Shown: piece after piece, positions 14,250 to 15,641 of the stretch
How positions within the stretch are numbered: position 1 is the first letter of the stretch
Layout: the number at the start of each line of letters is the position of its first letter
Source: Acholeplasmataceae bacterium
GTDB taxonomy: Bacteria; Bacillota_I; Bacilli_A; Acholeplasmatales; Acholeplasmataceae
Length of the DNA: 15,641 nt
NCBI GenBank assembly: GCA_030656435.1
Contig: JAUSOA010000122.1
Span: 1-15,641, forward strand
Direction: 5' to 3'
Translations under genes and position numbers: made by a program
Notes under the pieces: model-generated
Told to the model about the DNA's origin: nothing
What the model saw: only the letters and a program-made list of their open reading frames with translations
Databases searched by the model: none

Positions 14250-15641
14250 ATGAAAAAACGTATTTTAGTTATGGCACTTGTGTTATTATCTGCATTCGTA
14301 CTAGTTGCATGTAATGATCCTGTACCAACAGAACCAATTGAGACGCCAACTCCAACGGCTCCAGTTCTTTCTGTAATCACTTTAAGCGGTGTAACTGCAG
14401 TTACTCTTGAATTTCAACAGGAATTCAATGTTCTAACTGGCGTCACTGCGATGGGAAATGATGGTGTAAACTACACAAGTCAAATTACTTATGTATCTAC
14501 ATCTGCAATTTCAGCTACGCATATGCTTGATACCACAAAAACTGGTACCCATGCGATTCGTTATGAAGTTAGAATTGGGTCAGTTCTTGTCCAAAGCTGG
14601 AGACAGATTACTGTTAAATCTCCTGCAGTTGTTGAAGGCGAATACCTAATTAACCCAGACTTTGCATTAGGTACAGCTGGTTGGGACGATCCATTTGTAG
14701 TTTATAATGCTGACGGCTCTTCCATGACTTTATCTACTGAAGCAGGAGCACTTAAGGCAGAAGTTGTTGCTGGTTCAAACGTCTATACTCCAAGATTTGG
14801 TCAAATGAATGTACCATTCAAGCAAGGACAAGCATACAGAGTATCATTTGATGCGAAGTCAAGCGTTAATAAGACAATCAATCTACAAGTTGGTGAATTA
14901 TTAGCTTCTGCTCCTTGGTTTACAGACTTCAAGCCAGGTAACACAGTTCATAAATTAATCACTACAGAATGGGCAACATATTCTTATGAATTCATGCACA
15001 CTCTAGATAACAAACGTGGTGGTGTATTATTCGAACTAGGTGCACTTAATGGTCTTGCAGTCAATGCAACTTTATGGTTTGACAATGTATTAATCGAAGA
15101 AATCACATTAGGCTCTGATGAAACAGCTCCAATGATTAGTGGAGTAGCTAACAAGTCAATTCTTCTAAATGCAGCATTTAACCCACTTACAGGTGTGACT
15201 GCTACAGACGATAGAGATGGCGATGTAACTGCAGATATCGTTGTAGTCATTAAGAATAGCTTGAATGAAGTTGTTACAACAATTAACACAGCTGTTGAAG
15301 CTACTTATACAATTACTTATACAGTCGAAGATGCTGCAGGTAATGTAGCTACAGCTACAATGACTCTTGAAGTCGTTGCTATGCAGTTCTCAGCTACAAA
15401 CAAGGTGGTTAACCCATCATTTGCTACAGCACTCAATGCAACAACTCCAGAATGGGCTGTTTGGTATCAAGATTGGGGTACTGCTCCAGTAGTAGTTCAT
15501 GGTATTGACACAGTTGCTGGCGTTTATAACGTTGATATTACTGGTGGTGGAGATGCAGCTTGGGCGATTCAATTGCACCAATCAGGTCTAATCACTGTTG
15601 AAGAAGGTAAGACATATAGATTATCATTTACAGTACAAGCA
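14250..15641 (+). CDS. Surface lipoprotein with CBM4/9-like and Ig-like modules (runs off right edge)
   Basis: The frame stays open to the window end (464 codons). A lipoprotein signal peptide ends in LVAC, with the acylated Cys21, followed by a Pro/Thr-rich linker. Modules: an Ig-like/DUF5011-like repeat at about 40-123 (FNVLTGVTA), a CBM4/9-like beta-sandwich at about 131-286 (INPDFALGTAGWDD to YRVSFDAKSS to WFDNVLIEE), a second Ig-like repeat at about 291-376 (FNPLTGVTATDDRDGDVT), and a second CBM-like module from about 383 (VVNPSF, then YRLSFTVQA), cut off. CBM4 members bind beta-1,3-glucan, xylan or amorphous cellulose. A catalytic GH module, if any, lies beyond the edge. The start is firm: strong Shine-Dalgarno AGAGGAGG (14235-14242), and ATG directly after the phosphorylase stop, so it is co-transcribed with it. 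Likely role: holding laminarin-like glucan at the cell surface. Confidence 0.88.
   Translation, partial: MKKRILVMALVLLSAFVLVACNDPVPTEPIETPTPTAPVLSVITLSGVTAVTLEFQQEFNVLTGVTAMGNDGVNYTSQITYVSTSAISATHMLDTTKTGTHAIRYEVRIGSVLVQSWRQITVKSPAVVEGEYLINPDFALGTAGWDDPFVVYNADGSSMTLSTEAGALKAEVVAGSNVYTPRFGQMNVPFKQGQAYRVSFDAKSSVNKTINLQVGELLASAPWFTDFKPGNTVHKLITTEWATYSYEFMHTLDNKRGGVLFELGALNGLAVNATLWFDNVLIEEITLGSDETAPMISGVANKSILLNAAFNPLTGVTATDDRDGDVTADIVVVIKNSLNEVVTTINTAVEATYTITYTVEDAAGNVATATMTLEVVAMQFSATNKVVNPSFATALNATTPEWAVWYQDWGTAPVVVHGIDTVAGVYNVDITGGGDAAWAIQLHQSGLITVEEGKTYRLSFTVQA

Noticed and set aside
14984..15289. Minus-strand open frame of 101 codons, Ser/Thr-rich.
   Set aside because: It lies opposite the in-frame lipoprotein coding sequence, has no ribosome binding site and mirrors the repeat composition of the Ig-like module.
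1..15641. CRISPR array, insertion sequence, tRNA or rRNA genes.
   Set aside because: No regular direct repeats, transposase motifs, terminal inverted repeats, cloverleaf or rRNA-like sequence were seen.

Overview
The window is AT-rich DNA (about one third G+C by eye). It has strong GAGGTG-type ribosome binding sites, TTGNNN/TATAAT promoters, an LVAC lipobox and short, often overlapping gene junctions. TGA is a true stop here (it ends the genes at 3508, 4185 and 9351), so Mycoplasma or Spiroplasma recoding is not in use. The style and gene set suggest a low-GC Bacillota or Mollicute that keeps the standard code; an Acholeplasma-like or related free-living mollicute is my best guess. A GH94 laminaribiose phosphorylase is known from Acholeplasma laidlawii, which fits, but the assignment is inference.

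Layout. 1-125 (-): N-terminus of a secreted protein, cut by the window edge. 342-1358 (-): LacI-family regulator A, with two palindromic operators between it and the secreted gene. 1556-4916 (+): genes with no obvious link to sugars: a small anchored protein, a VTT/YqaA-like membrane protein, then three genes overlapping by 4 nt (alpha/beta hydrolase, S51-like peptidase, protein with two membrane segments). 4998-6305 (+): GH30 glycosidase with its own promoter and terminator. 6444-11094 (+): operon GH94 phosphorylase, cupin, GH16 beta-1,3-glucanase, LacI-family regulator B. 11181-15641 (+): a large GH161/GH149-like phosphorylase followed directly by a modular surface lipoprotein with CBM4/9-like modules, cut by the right edge.

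How they may work together (inference). This looks like a beta-1,3-glucan (laminarin-type) utilisation locus. The lipoprotein would bind or process glucan at the surface. Oligosaccharides would enter through a transporter that is not in this window. Inside the cell the unsecreted GH16 would shorten chains and GH30 would remove beta-1,6 (or other beta-) glucosyl branches. The GH161/GH149-like enzyme would phosphorolyse longer oligomers and GH94 the disaccharide, giving glucose-1-phosphate and glucose and saving ATP. Regulation is the clearest extra signal. Six related CG-centred palindromes lie in three pairs before the secreted protein gene, the GH94 operon and the GH161-like operon. The two LacI paralogues have near-identical recognition helices, so they may share these sites.
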